Assembly (NCBI GenBank): GCA_025531455.1 | Contig: JAMYHL010000135.1 | Span: 1 to 52,141, forward strand | Source: Apiotrichum sp. Y4204 | Taxonomy: Eukaryota > Basidiomycota > Tremellomycetes > Trichosporonales > Trichosporonaceae | Reading direction: 5' to 3' | DNA: 52,141 bases | In this document: piece after piece, positions 1 to 9,311 of the stretch | How the letters are laid out: every line of letters begins with the position of its first letter | How positions within the stretch are numbered: the stretch's first letter is position 1 | Notes under the pieces: generated by a model | The model's database searches: none | Told to the model about the DNA's origin: nothing | The model's input: only the letters and a program-made list of their open reading frames with translations | Made by a program: the position numbers and the translations under genes

Positions 1-210
1 GCCGCCCCGTCTGTCGCCGCGCCGTCTGTCGCCGCGCCGTCTGTCGCCGCCCCGTCTGTCGCCGCCCCGTCTGTCGCCGCCCCGTCTGTCGCCGCCCCGT
101 CTGTCGCCGCCCCGTCTGTCGCCGCCCCGTCTGTCGCCGCCCCGTCTGTCGCCGCCCCGTCTGTCGCCGCCCCGTCTGTCGCCGCCCCGTCTGTCGCAGC
201 GCCGTCTGTG
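1..210 (+). repeat. 15-bp coding minisatellite, 14 copies (AAPSV)
   Basis: The unit GCCGCCCCGTCTGTC is repeated head to tail with almost no divergence. Units 2 and 3 carry GCG for CCC at the third codon boundary and the last unit starts GCAGCG. Each unit encodes Ala-Ala-Pro-Ser-Val in the frame of the gene that continues to 1983. The array runs off the left edge, so the true copy number is unknown. Confidence 0.97.
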
Positions 211-1983
211 AGCAAAGTATCCAAGCTTGTCACTACCGCAGCATCCCCCCTGAGCGACCTTGCCACACTTGCAGACGCAGCGGCCATGTCTGCGCGCTCG
301 GCACCCAATCCCCCGCCGTCTGCGAGTCCTGCAGCTTCATCGGCATCCACAGCTCCTAACTGTCCCGCTGCTGCTGCAACTGCGGCAACAACGACTGCGG
401 CAACGGCAATAGCTCATGACAGTTCAACTGCTGCCGCGGCATCCACATCGTCTCGGCCACCATGCGAGTGGCAGGCCGGAACGCGTCCCTCCCCATGCAC
501 TCCGTCGGCCCCACAACGGACCGTATCACTTGCGCGCGCGCAACCAGCAGTAACACCAGCAGCAGACCGCGGCGCGCAGACTCAACAGGCAGCGAAATCC
601 GTGGCGGCCAACGCGGTGGTACCTGTAGGGCGTCCTCAAGCAGCGTCGTCCACTCAACAGGCAGGGAGACCCGTGAGATCTACTGGGCCGTCATCTGCTG
701 CGCGCTCGCAGCCAGCATCGTCGGCACCAGAGTCCTCGACTCAACAGACACCAACATCCGCGACGCCCAATGCGGACGGACTTGTTGCTCGTCCGCCAGT
801 GGCATCGTCACGTTCTTCGCCAGCAACGTCAACTCCGCAGGCAGTGGCGCCAGCCGCAGGAAGCCGACACGCGCAGACTCAACTGGCAGCGAGGTCCGCA
901 GCGTCCAACGCGGTTTCACCTGTTGCGCCTCCGCAAACAACATCCGTCAATCGACGGGCACCGACCTCAGTGGTGGCCAAGCCAGCCCTCCCTGTTGCGC
1001 GTCCACCCGCAGTGTCCTCCACTCCACAGGCAGCGTCGAACCAGCTTACTGGACCCGTCCCTTTCACGCGGCCTCTACCGGTGCCCTCGACTCAACAGGC
1101 AGCGACATCCGCGGCGGCCAATGCGGACGTACTTGTTGCTCGTCCGCCAGCGGTATCATCGCGTTCTTCACCAGCAACGGCAACTCCGCAGGCAGTGTCG
1201 CCAGCCGCAGGAATTCGACACGCGCAGACTCAACATGCATCGACATCAACGGCAGCAACATCTGAGGGGAAACGAGACGCGTCGCACACGGACCTGGCCA
1301 TGCAGCTCAACGCTTTCCCTGCAGAGCTCCGGCGCACCCTGCTACAGCAACACCCGCTACTGATGACGCCAGTTGCTAACCCCAGGATGAGCCCGGCACC
1401 CAGCGCGAACACCTTGCCAAGAACGAGTGCGGCTGCCAACCCGCACGCGTCGCCGTCGCCGCGCGCGTCGCCTCACGCGTCGCCTCACGCGTCGCCTCAC
1501 GCGTCGCCTCACGCGTCGCCGCACACGTCGCCGCACACGTCGCCGCATACGACCACGACACCCAGCATCAACGTGACGCCGAGCACAAATCCGACGCCAG
1601 TAACGATTGCCAGACGGAAGAAGAAGGACGCTTATGTGCGCCGATACCTGCCTCCTTTGGCCGTGGCGGCCTACAACAAGGTTTTCCCGGCTATTGATCG
1701 AGCATCAGAGCGCATTGCAGCTGCGCTGCAAAATGAAGCCACTCTAAGAGAGCAGCTGTCAAGAGCAGTGGCCGAAGTGGCCACAGCAAAGGCAAACATG
1801 ACACTTCTTCTTGCCAGCGGGCCAGAAGCACATGTCGCACAGTATGTCCTCGGCGACGGGTACGACACTGCGCCAATACGGAAACTGCCGGCAGGCGCAG
1901 GCTACGAGGGTTTCTGCATTGCCGCGGAGGTCCTGGAGGAAATGACGACGACGACGACAACGACGACTGCCGAAGCAAGGTAG
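1..1983 (+). CDS. Repeat-rich Ser/Thr/Ala/Pro protein, 5' partial
   Basis: The frame is open from base 1 to the TAG at 1981-1983, giving 660 residues of a protein whose start lies outside the window. The visible part begins with 14 AAPSV pentapeptides. A long Ala/Ser/Thr/Pro/Gln-rich stretch follows, with recurring SSTQQA and RHAQTQ words and a duplicated block of about 117 residues. Then come an SPHA/SPHT array (about 1450-1550) and a basic patch, ARRKKK (about 1609-1629). The end is a helical, coiled-coil-like segment (YNKVFPAIDRASERIAAAL and onward) and a poly-Thr run before the C-terminus. No catalytic motif is visible. The composition would suit a cell-wall or adhesin-like protein or a disordered nuclear protein, but no signal peptide or GPI site can be judged because the N-terminus is missing. 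The frame is trusted because all repeat arrays stay in phase and the C-terminal 120 residues have ordinary composition. Function unknown. Confidence 0.7.
   Translation, partial: AAPSVAAPSVAAPSVAAPSVAAPSVAAPSVAAPSVAAPSVAAPSVAAPSVAAPSVAAPSVAAPSVAAPSVSKVSKLVTTAASPLSDLATLADAAAMSARSAPNPPPSASPAASSASTAPNCPAAAATAATTTAATAIAHDSSTAAAASTSSRPPCEWQAGTRPSPCTPSAPQRTVSLARAQPAVTPAADRGAQTQQAAKSVAANAVVPVGRPQAASSTQQAGRPVRSTGPSSAARSQPASSAPESSTQQTPTSATPNADGLVARPPVASSRSSPATSTPQAVAPAAGSRHAQTQLAARSAASNAVSPVAPPQTTSVNRRAPTSVVAKPALPVARPPAVSSTPQAASNQLTGPVPFTRPLPVPSTQQAATSAAANADVLVARPPAVSSRSSPATATPQAVSPAAGIRHAQTQHASTSTAATSEGKRDASHTDLAMQLNAFPAELRRTLLQQHPLLMTPVANPRMSPAPSANTLPRTSAAANPHASPSPRASPHASPHASPHASPHASPHTSPHTSPHTTTTPSINVTPSTNPTPVTIARRKKKDAYVRRYLPPLAVAAYNKVFPAIDRASERIAAALQNEATLREQLSRAVAEVATAKANMTLLLASGPEAHVAQYVLGDGYDTAPIRKLPAGAGYEGFCIAAEVLEEMTTTTTTTTAEAR
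1440..1551 (+). repeat. 12-bp coding repeat (SPHA/SPHT)
   Basis: Tandem units of GCGTCGCCTCAC and the close variant ACGTCGCCGCAC encode Ala/Thr-Ser-Pro-His within the same open frame as the AAPSV array. Units differ by one or two bases, so this array looks somewhat older than the 15-bp array at the left edge. Confidence 0.9.
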
Positions 1984-2692
1984 AGAGAGCTAAGCTTAAG
2001 TGTCGTAGGGTGGTAAGGTGGTAACTGTTGTACGATAATTCTCCCGCCGTCGCTCGTTCCGTCGTGCTCGCTCGTTCCGTCGTGCTCGCTCGTTTCGTCG
2101 CGCCCTTCGTACTGTCGCACCCTGCGCCGTCGCGCCGTCCCTTGCACCACGGTACCGCTGCCGTCGTAGTTTGCTTCATGCATCGTACTACTCGCGACAA
2201 CGACAGTAACTGGGATAGGACTAGGAGCTCGGTGTCTGTACTTCTACTGCCCAGAACAAATCATTGTGCACGACACGCGCTGCATTCCTCCTTTGCGCCT
2301 GGACTCTGTTTTGTCACAAGCGGCAACCTGGAAGGCGAGATCGTGCGCACTCCCGACCGGCCATCTTTACGAAGAGCACTCACACAACACACAGCGCAAC
2401 CTGACGACTGCCATACAGGGCGCAGCTTGCTCACTCGCACATTGATGTAATGTAACTCCGGGGCGTGTGACTCTCTTTCTTACTGTCGTCGTCGTCGTCG
2501 TTCTCTTCTCACACCCAACACTGTTCTCATCGTCGCAATGCACTCCACTTCGCCACAGTGCCCAGGATGGTGGCCATTCTCTTGTCACTCTTCGTTTCTC
2601 ACTTCTTCTCATTTCTGTTCTTGCTCTATTGCCCATCGACTCGAGCACAGACCTTGCTCTTTCTCCCGCGACACGAGCAACTTCCTCTCGCC
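1984..2692. promoter_or_regulatory. Intergenic region with pyrimidine-rich leader
   Basis: About 700 bp separate the repeat-rich gene from the F-box-like gene. It contains a short tandem of GCTCGTTCCGTCGT at about 2050-2090. From about 2467 a strongly pyrimidine-rich stretch (CTCTTTCTTAC, then repeated GTCGTC and TTCTC words) leads up to the proposed start at 2693. This kind of leader precedes most genes in this window and is probably the promoter and 5' UTR. No gene was found in it. Confidence 0.5.
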
Positions 2693-3868
2693 ATGATCTT
2701 CAACTGCTTCTGCGGTCTCTACCGAGTCACCATCGGCGTCTTTCAGTTCATTCTGCCGGCTCTCTTTCGAACACCCAAACCGTCATCCAAAGAGACTTGC
2801 CGAACCATTGCATCGCACGGTGATCCTCGAGCTGTGTCTGACAGTGCCCTCGATCCATTCAACTCGACGTCGCACGGTGATACTCAAACTGTGTTTTGCA
2901 GTGCCCTCGAACCGCATCCATTTGACCCGGCGTGCTTTCCGCATCTCGTTGACCGCATGGTGGATTGTCTCCGGCTAGACGGGGCGTGGCCCACCATTCA
3001 CACGCTGCGAGCCGTTTCACACCAGTATCGAGATCACGCCGAGGCAGCACTGGCAGCCGAAGTAATCCTACTCTCATCGCGTAGACCTAGCCCTGGACTT
3101 CGCTTCTTTGCCAAGCGCGTAAACCCGGATCATGGTCCTGATCACCATCGAGCCAGGATCCCCGGTCTGAAGCAACTTGGACCATACCGACACCCCGAGG
3201 ATGTTCCCACCAACGTCCGACGCATCCTCAAACACGTCCGCACGGCTCATATCCGATTCTGGTGGTGGGCAGCCCGGAGTGATTGGCTGCTGGTCCCCGA
3301 GCACCACCATACAAGCAGGGCCGAATACATCCTTTGTCCCCACTTGCCGAAGCTGACAAAAGTGGGTGTCGCACACGAGTTCCGGAACGGCGAATATGTT
3401 TGGCCTACTGTCGTGCCCTTCAGTCCCAGGAGTTTGCTCCTCACTCGGAGCATTGCAGGAACGACGCGGTATCCCTTGCCTTCTCTGGTCGGACTCAAGG
3501 AACTGAGAATGGAGGTCTACTTCCAAGGCAACCTCACTCTTCCATCCAAAACAGCACCCTCAACCTTTTCCCACTTGCGAAGAGTGGAGCTTGTTGTGCG
3601 AGAAACTCTCGGCTGGGAAGACAACCATGCGTGGAACGTCGAACAGATCATTTGGCTGGCCTTCGACTTTGAGTTTCTGCTCTCCTACCCGGGCCGCTGC
3701 TGGTTTGGTCTTCGTTCTATATCCGACCTTTCAAGAACGCACGATGCCGATGGACATCTTAAACCAGCCTCCGTGGAGACCATTCGAAGGGCCATCACCT
3801 CTGCATTGGGCTCAACCGATGCGGCAGCGTCGGCTGCTGCAAAGGTGCACTTTCTGACGAAGGACTAG
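2693..3868 (+). CDS. Probable F-box-like/LRR-like protein
   Basis: This is a single uninterrupted frame of 391 residues. The start is placed at the ATG at 2693, which has a good CGCCATG context. The open frame continues upstream, but there it only translates a pyrimidine tract into Phe/Leu/Ser. About 80 residues in, the segment FPHLVDRMVDCLRL, then LRAVSHQYRDHAEAALA, has the helix-turn-helix look of a degenerate fungal F-box (Leu/Pro-rich opening, then LRxxS-xxxR). The rest holds scattered Leu-rich strands (LPKLTKVGV, LVGLKELRMEVYF, FSHLRRVELVV) in the manner of weak leucine-rich repeats. F-box proteins bind Skp1 and bring substrates to SCF ubiquitin ligases, and many such divergent proteins occur in basidiomycete yeasts. 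The match is by eye, so an alternative is a lineage-specific LRR-like protein without Skp1 binding. An earlier ATG at 2567 is less likely. Confidence 0.6.
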   Translation: MIFNCFCGLYRVTIGVFQFILPALFRTPKPSSKETCRTIASHGDPRAVSDSALDPFNSTSHGDTQTVFCSALEPHPFDPACFPHLVDRMVDCLRLDGAWPTIHTLRAVSHQYRDHAEAALAAEVILLSSRRPSPGLRFFAKRVNPDHGPDHHRARIPGLKQLGPYRHPEDVPTNVRRILKHVRTAHIRFWWWAARSDWLLVPEHHHTSRAEYILCPHLPKLTKVGVAHEFRNGEYVWPTVVPFSPRSLLLTRSIAGTTRYPLPSLVGLKELRMEVYFQGNLTLPSKTAPSTFSHLRRVELVVRETLGWEDNHAWNVEQIIWLAFDFEFLLSYPGRCWFGLRSISDLSRTHDADGHLKPASVETIRRAITSALGSTDAAASAAAKVHFLTKD

Positions 3869-4990
3869 AGGTGTTGGCCATAGGCATGCTCTGCATGTTC
3901 AGCTGGTCAACCGACATCCACTTTGTCTTCGTCATTCGGCGTCCCGGCCAGCGTTTACACCACACCATCATGCAGCGCGAATGGTCATCGCGTCGTTTCG
4001 AATCCTGACGTGGATTCTGGCAGCCGCCTTTGTGAATCCCAACATTCAGCCATTCTTCGTTCGTCAACCCGTCGCCGATGAGAATATCACATGTCTGAAC
4101 TGGGTGAGCCAGATAGTAGCTTTTCCTTTACCTTTCCAGAAGCTGACCGCAAGAGTTGCCGGACGATGACTTCTCACACTTTGCTTCCCTTCCACTACAC
4201 GCTTCTTTTAACCTCTACGCCGGTCAGTCTTTGTCCCACGACGAGGAGCCGCCTCATGTAATGTTTTTTCCGCAGCTTTCTATACTGTTATGCCAAAAGA
4301 TCGCACCACGAGCCAACTTTAAGCCAGATGTCGTCCAGACCCGCATGGTCAGAATTCACTCCTCAGCCCCTCTACCCAGCACCGCTCAAAGCAGCTGTCT
4401 TCCCAGCTGCTCAGATTAAACATTCTTGCCGAACTGCAATTGTTTTTGTTCCAAGCGGGTTGGTGGATCCATACGAGGAAAGCTTTTTTGGCTGACTGGT
4501 GAACAGTGGCGGTGACGATATCAACAACAAGTTTCAAGAGGAACCAAACTCTTCGACAGTTGCATAAGGATTCTGCAGAACACTGCACGATGTTAAACAT
4601 AGATAGGCACTCTGCCTTCTGCATAGTGGCGCACGGTACTACCCGAGCAAAGAACACCCAACTGTGAGGGACCGTCTTCGAGCTATACCACTCTACATGT
4701 ATCCGCTTACTGCAAAAGTTGCCACCAGCACATTGTGAGATGACCAGGCTGTTTGGGAACAGGGTTTTGTTTCACGCTGCGAAGGTTTGGTAACGGAGAG
4801 GGATATGTTGATGCTGGGGTGGTCGACCATTCGAGTGCCGCAGCATCAAGTGGGCCACCATCGCTTACAGACTTTCGCTTGACGCAAAGAGCATACTGCA
4901 GAAGCGCACTACTGTCCTTCACCATCCCAGCGACGAATTGCATTAAGCGGACCACTGCCTGGGTCCCAATGTCGTCGCTGCGCTGTGGCT
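3869..4990. other. Intergenic stretch, no gene seen
   Basis: About 1.1 kb follow the F-box-like gene. Short open frames occur on both strands, but none has a coherent protein composition, a pyrimidine leader or phase-compatible splice sites. I see no repeat in it apart from the intron-like sequence that starts at 4991 and leads into the dispersed repeat. Confidence 0.5.
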
Positions 4991-5172
4991 GTGAGTGATT
5001 GATTGTGAGATTTCTTCTTCCAGATCCGGACTATGAGCATTTTCAGATCCGCACTATCGGCACTCGTCCCACTCTGGAATTAGTATGAATACCAAGTATC
5101 TTGCTCTTTTACTCTAACTTTGTACTGTTCTCCATATGCTACAGACCGATGCACCTTACGTTTCCGTCTCCT
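4991..5172 (+). repeat. Dispersed ~150-bp repeat, copy 1, with intron-like edges
   Basis: Bases 5022-5172 closely match 31738-31886 in the same orientation. By eye about 85% of positions agree, with only a few small gaps. The segment opens with two near copies of a ~23-bp word beginning AGATCCG. It then holds a 62-bp piece at 5083-5144 that starts GTATGAATACC, contains CTAAC and ends GCTACAG, which is intron-like. Immediately upstream, 4991-5023 starts GTGAGT and ends TTCCAG, also intron-like. The second copy has an unrelated but similarly intron-like sequence in the same place. No open frame runs through the repeat. It could be a decayed transposon end, a duplicated exon of a non-coding RNA, or a gene relic. 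Confidence 0.8.
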
Positions 5173-5564
5173 TCAGTCACCCTGTCTTGAATCAACAATA
5201 GCCCCGCTGTTTAGCGCAAGCAGCTACTGTAGAAGGCTTTCCCATTGGCAAATATACAGTCCTGTACTGTATGTAGCGGTTTGTAAAGTGATTGGCACTG
5301 GGGGCCTCGAAACTGGCGGGCTTCGAAACTGACGGCCCGTTCGGTGCATTGCCTTGTGTTTGCGTGATACTGTTCAGCCTGTGCCATAATGCTATTGTTA
5401 TGGTCACACGTGTTAGGGGTGAATGATGAGGAGCAACACACCCATCGGAAACAGAGACAGCGACGCGAGCATCTTCACAATCCACCGAGACCCAAAGCAA
5501 ATGACCACGGTGCTTCGAGCAAGAGCCATCAACGTAATGAAAGCCCGTTTACATTCAGCTCAGT

Positions 5565-7353
5565 CTAATATTTACGCTTCTTGGCAGCCGTTTGTCTCAT
5601 CTCCTTGTTGTTCCTACTCCTTTCATCGTTGCTGTCCTTTTTCGCACGCCAGTCAGGACACCCATAGAGGTCCTCCGCATTTACTGCGGTTAGCCTAGTC
5701 TCGATCTGCCCTTACCACCAGCACGTCGCCTCTCCCTCGCCATCAGACCTCGAGCAGCCCCACCCCGGCTGCCTGTTGCTGCTCTCCGACAGCTGCCCCG
5801 AATATCCTCCCACAACTGCCGACCGGCCTTCGAGCTTGAGGCGCAGTCCGAGGCGGCGAGAATCGCATTCGCGAGATCTTGAATATCCTCTGACGTCGCA
5901 TCCTCGACTTGCTGAGCATAGTCCATCCATTTGTTCAAGCTCTTCTTTGCTGTGTTCATTGCGGCATAGTCATCTGTCAATCCACGTCTGCGGGCAGCAA
6001 GAAGACTTCCTCCTAAAGGAGCCGCTTGACAACGGAACTGCAGTCAGCAACAACAACCGCTGTCCCCATGTTCCTCTTGGTGACTTACCTCCTCCCAGAT
6101 CTCCTTGTTGAGCTTGCGGGTATGCCACACACTTCTTCGCGCGTTGGGAGAAAAGAGGGACAGTGTGGAAGACCGCGAGGTGGACTTTGAGCTTGCGGTG
6201 CAGCTGGAGCCGGAGGAAGAAGAAGTTGAGGACGAGGAGGAGTCCGATACGCCCGAGTCGTCCTCCTGGGACCAGCACTCCTTTCCCCCACTCTCACTCG
6301 AGGGGTCGCTCTCGCTTCCGCTATCGGGGTCATATTTACGCTTGGCTCCCCGGTAGGTCTTGTGATTGTGGGTGGGTCGGTATCGGTGGTGTGGCTTCTC
6401 AGTCTCGTTATTATTTCCATTATCGTCATCGTCTGGGACCAAGTCATTCCCCTCATCCTAGGATCAACCATGTCTAGCAAAGAGCAACAGCCACACCAAG
6501 ACTGCTTCCAACTCACGTTCACAAGGGTCGCGTCGGCGTCAAAGCTATGAGAAACTGGTGGCGACTTGGTGGGGCGTCTGCTGGGAGTGTGCGATGGAGT
6601 CTGGCTTAGAGTGATGCTTTCCCCGTCGCGTCTGCCGGTGTGATGACGCAGTTGCCTTGATGTTTCGGTGCTTGTGCAAGCAGCGTTGGGATCGGGAGTG
6701 AGAGGGGCTTTGGTGCTTTCGCTGATGGCGTTGCTGGGGCCGGCATTAGGACAAAGGGCTAGCTTAGCTGAGAGAGTAGCTACGACATTGTTCGAGGGGG
6801 CGAGGGTGGCGTGGGACTCCTCATTGACATTGGTATTCGCCTGGAAATCGTCGTTCGTGAGGCTGTTATTGCTCTTGTCTTTGTTCGTGTTGGTATCGGT
6901 GATGATACGGGCTGGTTGGGGGTTGGTGCTCGACTCGGCGTTGAAGTTGATAGCGGCGCCGGAGTTGTGGTTCACTTCGCTGTGAGTACTGGTGTTGGCG
7001 TTGGCGTCCCGGACGGCAGTCACCTCTGGCTCCGCCATATTGAGGAGAGCCATCATTCTCGCACGCAGGACGGCCACGCGGGCTTTGACGGCGTCCATTG
7101 ATAGTGCTTCTACTTCCTCGAGACTTGGGGTAGCCGTTTCCACGTCGGCAAGGATTTCATCAACTTCCAAAGGACGGTCCTCACAGAGAGAGGAGATGCA
7201 TTTCTCAAGAAGGGCGCTCAACGACTTAAGCGTTGTGTACTCCGCTTGAGCTTCGGTTTGATAAGAAATCGAGCCGGCTGTCGCGTCGAGTGATTTCATG
7301 GCCGCCGCGATTGCTGCTCGTGTGGGACGGCCAGGTAATGGTGGCACGGCCAT
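5565..7353 (-). CDS. Unknown protein, four exons, acidic/Asn-rich with helical ends
   Basis: Exons on the minus strand are 7353-6517, 6457-6089, 6037-5716 and 5683-5565, giving 548 residues. All junctions agree in phase. Intron 2 ends CTGACTGCAG and intron 3 ends CTAACCGCAG. Intron 3 is only 32 nt. The start ATG at 7353 has A at -3 and follows a pyrimidine-rich leader. The N-terminal 110 residues are helical (LKSLSALLEKC to VLRARMMALL). Next comes an Asn/Thr/Ser-rich disordered part, then an acidic Ser/Asp stretch in exon 2 with a long Ser run. A second helical segment follows (SLNKWMDYAQQVEDA), and the protein ends in a lysine-rich tail with AAKKRKY, a plausible nuclear localisation signal. 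No known domain is recognised. Neighbouring minus-strand genes share the plan of disordered plus helical parts. Without intron 3 the frame would end at 5690 and lose the basic tail. Confidence 0.75.
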
Positions 7354-9311
7354 TGTGGGCAGTGCGCGGGTGTGAGAGGTTGAGTGCGTGAGAGTGTGGC
7401 GAGAGCTGAGAAAGTAGGGACTGAAAAGGGGAGGCCTTTGGAGATGATGCGAGATGACTGCAGTGTGTGCTGTGCATGGGAAGAGTGGGATGCGGGAGTG
7501 TGGGAATGTGTTTGATGGTACAAGTGAATGTGTTGCTCAGAACGGTTGGAACATGACCAGAGGAGCAACGAAGAGAACTACTGAGAGCTTGGTATGCAAT
7601 GAAGGAACATTGACATCCTCACTTCTGAGTGGCATGGCAAACTTTCCTGGCGGACTTGTGTCCACTCGGCACTCCCAGCGTCGAGAGACCTGCCTGGCGT
7701 GCAGACACGCACAAACACCGCTCAGTGCACGACACGACAGTCGACTTACACGAGCGCACGCTCAGAGCAGCTGGAGCCAAGACTTCATTGTTCTCAATAC
7801 GCTCAGATCCCCAGAGCATCCGGGAGCGGGCCGGGTGCGAATCACATTCAATGTGTCGTTCCTGTACCCGGGGTGCTTTGGGGTTGTCGTCGATTGCTTG
7901 TAGCTCTGCCAAAGTCCCCCGCCAACCTGTCTGCCGAGCTGTTCCCACACTTGGCCGGTTCTTTTCTTGGGGATGGCCGTGGATGAATGGTTCGGTCTGT
8001 GCCTCAGAGGTTGCCCGACTCGCTGTGTCGTCTGCTGGGCCCGAAGTGGTCAAAGAAACAGCTCTGGGTCTCCTGCGGCTGGGCCCCGTCACTATACTAT
8101 GTACAGTCTCTGTCGGGCCAAACACCCGGACTGTATTGGGACTCTCACCGATTGCATTCCAGAGGCCGTGCGTTTGTGCTCGAGCAGGTGTCTAGTGTGG
8201 GTGGCTGTTCGGCTGCTTCATTGGCTTGCTCTTGAGGTTCTCTGGCAATTCTTCGCTTGAGGGTCTGGCGTGGTGATGCAGTATCCTGGTGGCTGAATCG
8301 TGCCCTTCGCGGAGAGTCAGAGTCTGATCTACAGTACGCCGGAGATACTCTCGCTCTCACGCAGTCCTCGTCTCTGGATTCTCTTCCATTCGACTCGCAG
8401 TGACAGGGGTTCTCAATGGTGGCGTCCGCCGTTGCCCTAATGCCCCCAGACTCTCAAACTTGTGTTCTGGATGCAAGCTGTTCCTCCGGTCCACCTAGTT
8501 GTGCACTGTTCTCCTGGAGCTGCCGGCTGTAACTCGCCCGTTCTGTCACTCACTTGAGCATTGCCCCTCCACCCTGGGGCTACATGCTCCCTCAGACTCC
8601 AGACTGACTGTGATACTTTGGACTACTCTGGCTGTCCCCCTTTGCATAGAACGCCACAGGGCTTGCGCACTGGCGGACTTGCTTCTTGCTCCCCACAAGT
8701 GCTTGCGCGTCGCCCGGCCCGCAGCCGATGCTTCTCTCACTCATCCTCTGACGTGTCAGTCTGCTTCGAGACATCCATCCATGCAAACTGGGGTCGTGCT
8801 GGAGTTAGTGTGGAGGGCGATTGCCAAGACTGCAGGTATCTTCCACCGGGAGGCAGATGAGCATGCTTCAGCGGGGACGCACAGACTCGTGTGAGACAGT
8901 CGGCCTTGGGACGGCATCGTGATATGGGCTTTGTACCAACATTGCTCTGCTTCCACACTCTGTGGACCGGTCAGGGGATCGTCCACATGCATGTCCTGTG
9001 CTACTGCTGGTTATCTTCGAGATAGTTCACTTGCTCACTTGCTTGTCTGCTCACCTTTGCTTTGTCCTTCTGGTGTCGGTCAGTCCTGTTCGCGTCTGCT
9101 TTCAGGATCCGTGGCGCGTGCCGTCCAGGGTGGCGACGTGCTTCCTGCGTTCTTCAACACACTGTTTGCCAAAGAGCTCAACACTATGCATGAGACTGGC
9201 AGTGTGCTTGCTCGCAGAGTCACAAGCTTTGTTCTCTAGTACACAAGGCAGCATGCATAGACAATGTTTGTATCGAAGTCTTTCTCGGGCTAGCATCCAC
9301 CGCTCAGCTTC
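7354..9311. other. Intergenic region, about 2 kb, with possible coding relic
   Basis: The first 80 bases upstream of 7353 are pyrimidine-rich on the minus strand and likely hold the promoter and leader of the gene ending at 5565. The rest is relatively GC-rich and has many overlapping short open frames on both strands, none convincing alone. The only candidate is the pair of minus-strand frames described for 7619-8452. Nothing else was seen. Confidence 0.45.
7619..8452 (-). other. Possible two-part coding relic, unrecognised
   Basis: On the minus strand a frame is open from about 8452 to a GTGAGA donor at 8148. A 52-nt intron-like gap ends ATAG at 8097, and a second frame continues in matching phase to a stop at 7619. 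The joined composition is Arg/Ser/Glu/Gln-rich (KRRIAREPQEQANEAAEQP) and protein-like. No ATG exists in the upstream part and I recognise no domain. It may be a degenerate gene, an internal piece of a transposon polyprotein, or chance. Confidence 0.22.

Noticed and set aside
1..210. CRISPR-like or telomeric repeat
   Set aside because: The 15-bp units are contiguous, without spacers, and are in coding phase with the downstream frame. They are not G/T-rich telomeric units.
462..1265. Two other long plus-strand frames over the repeat gene (462-1265 and 770-1363)
   Set aside because: They overlap the main frame and owe their openness to its repetitive GC-rich sequence. Their composition is Trp/Arg/Gln-heavy and repeat phase is only meaningful in the main frame.
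1357..1548. Arg/Val repeat protein on the minus strand
   Set aside because: It is the antisense reading of the SPHA array, with no independent start context or leader.
2558..2692. 45-residue N-terminal extension of the F-box-like protein (hydrophobic, signal-peptide-like)
   Set aside because: The codon at 2558 is GTG and the segment translates a pyrimidine-rich leader. The ATG at 2693 has the better context. The ATG at 2567 cannot be fully excluded.
6668..7101. Hydrophobic plus-strand frames (Leu/Val-rich, membrane-like)
   Set aside because: They are antisense to the Asn/Thr-rich exon of the gene starting at 7353. The hydrophobicity is a mirror of that composition.
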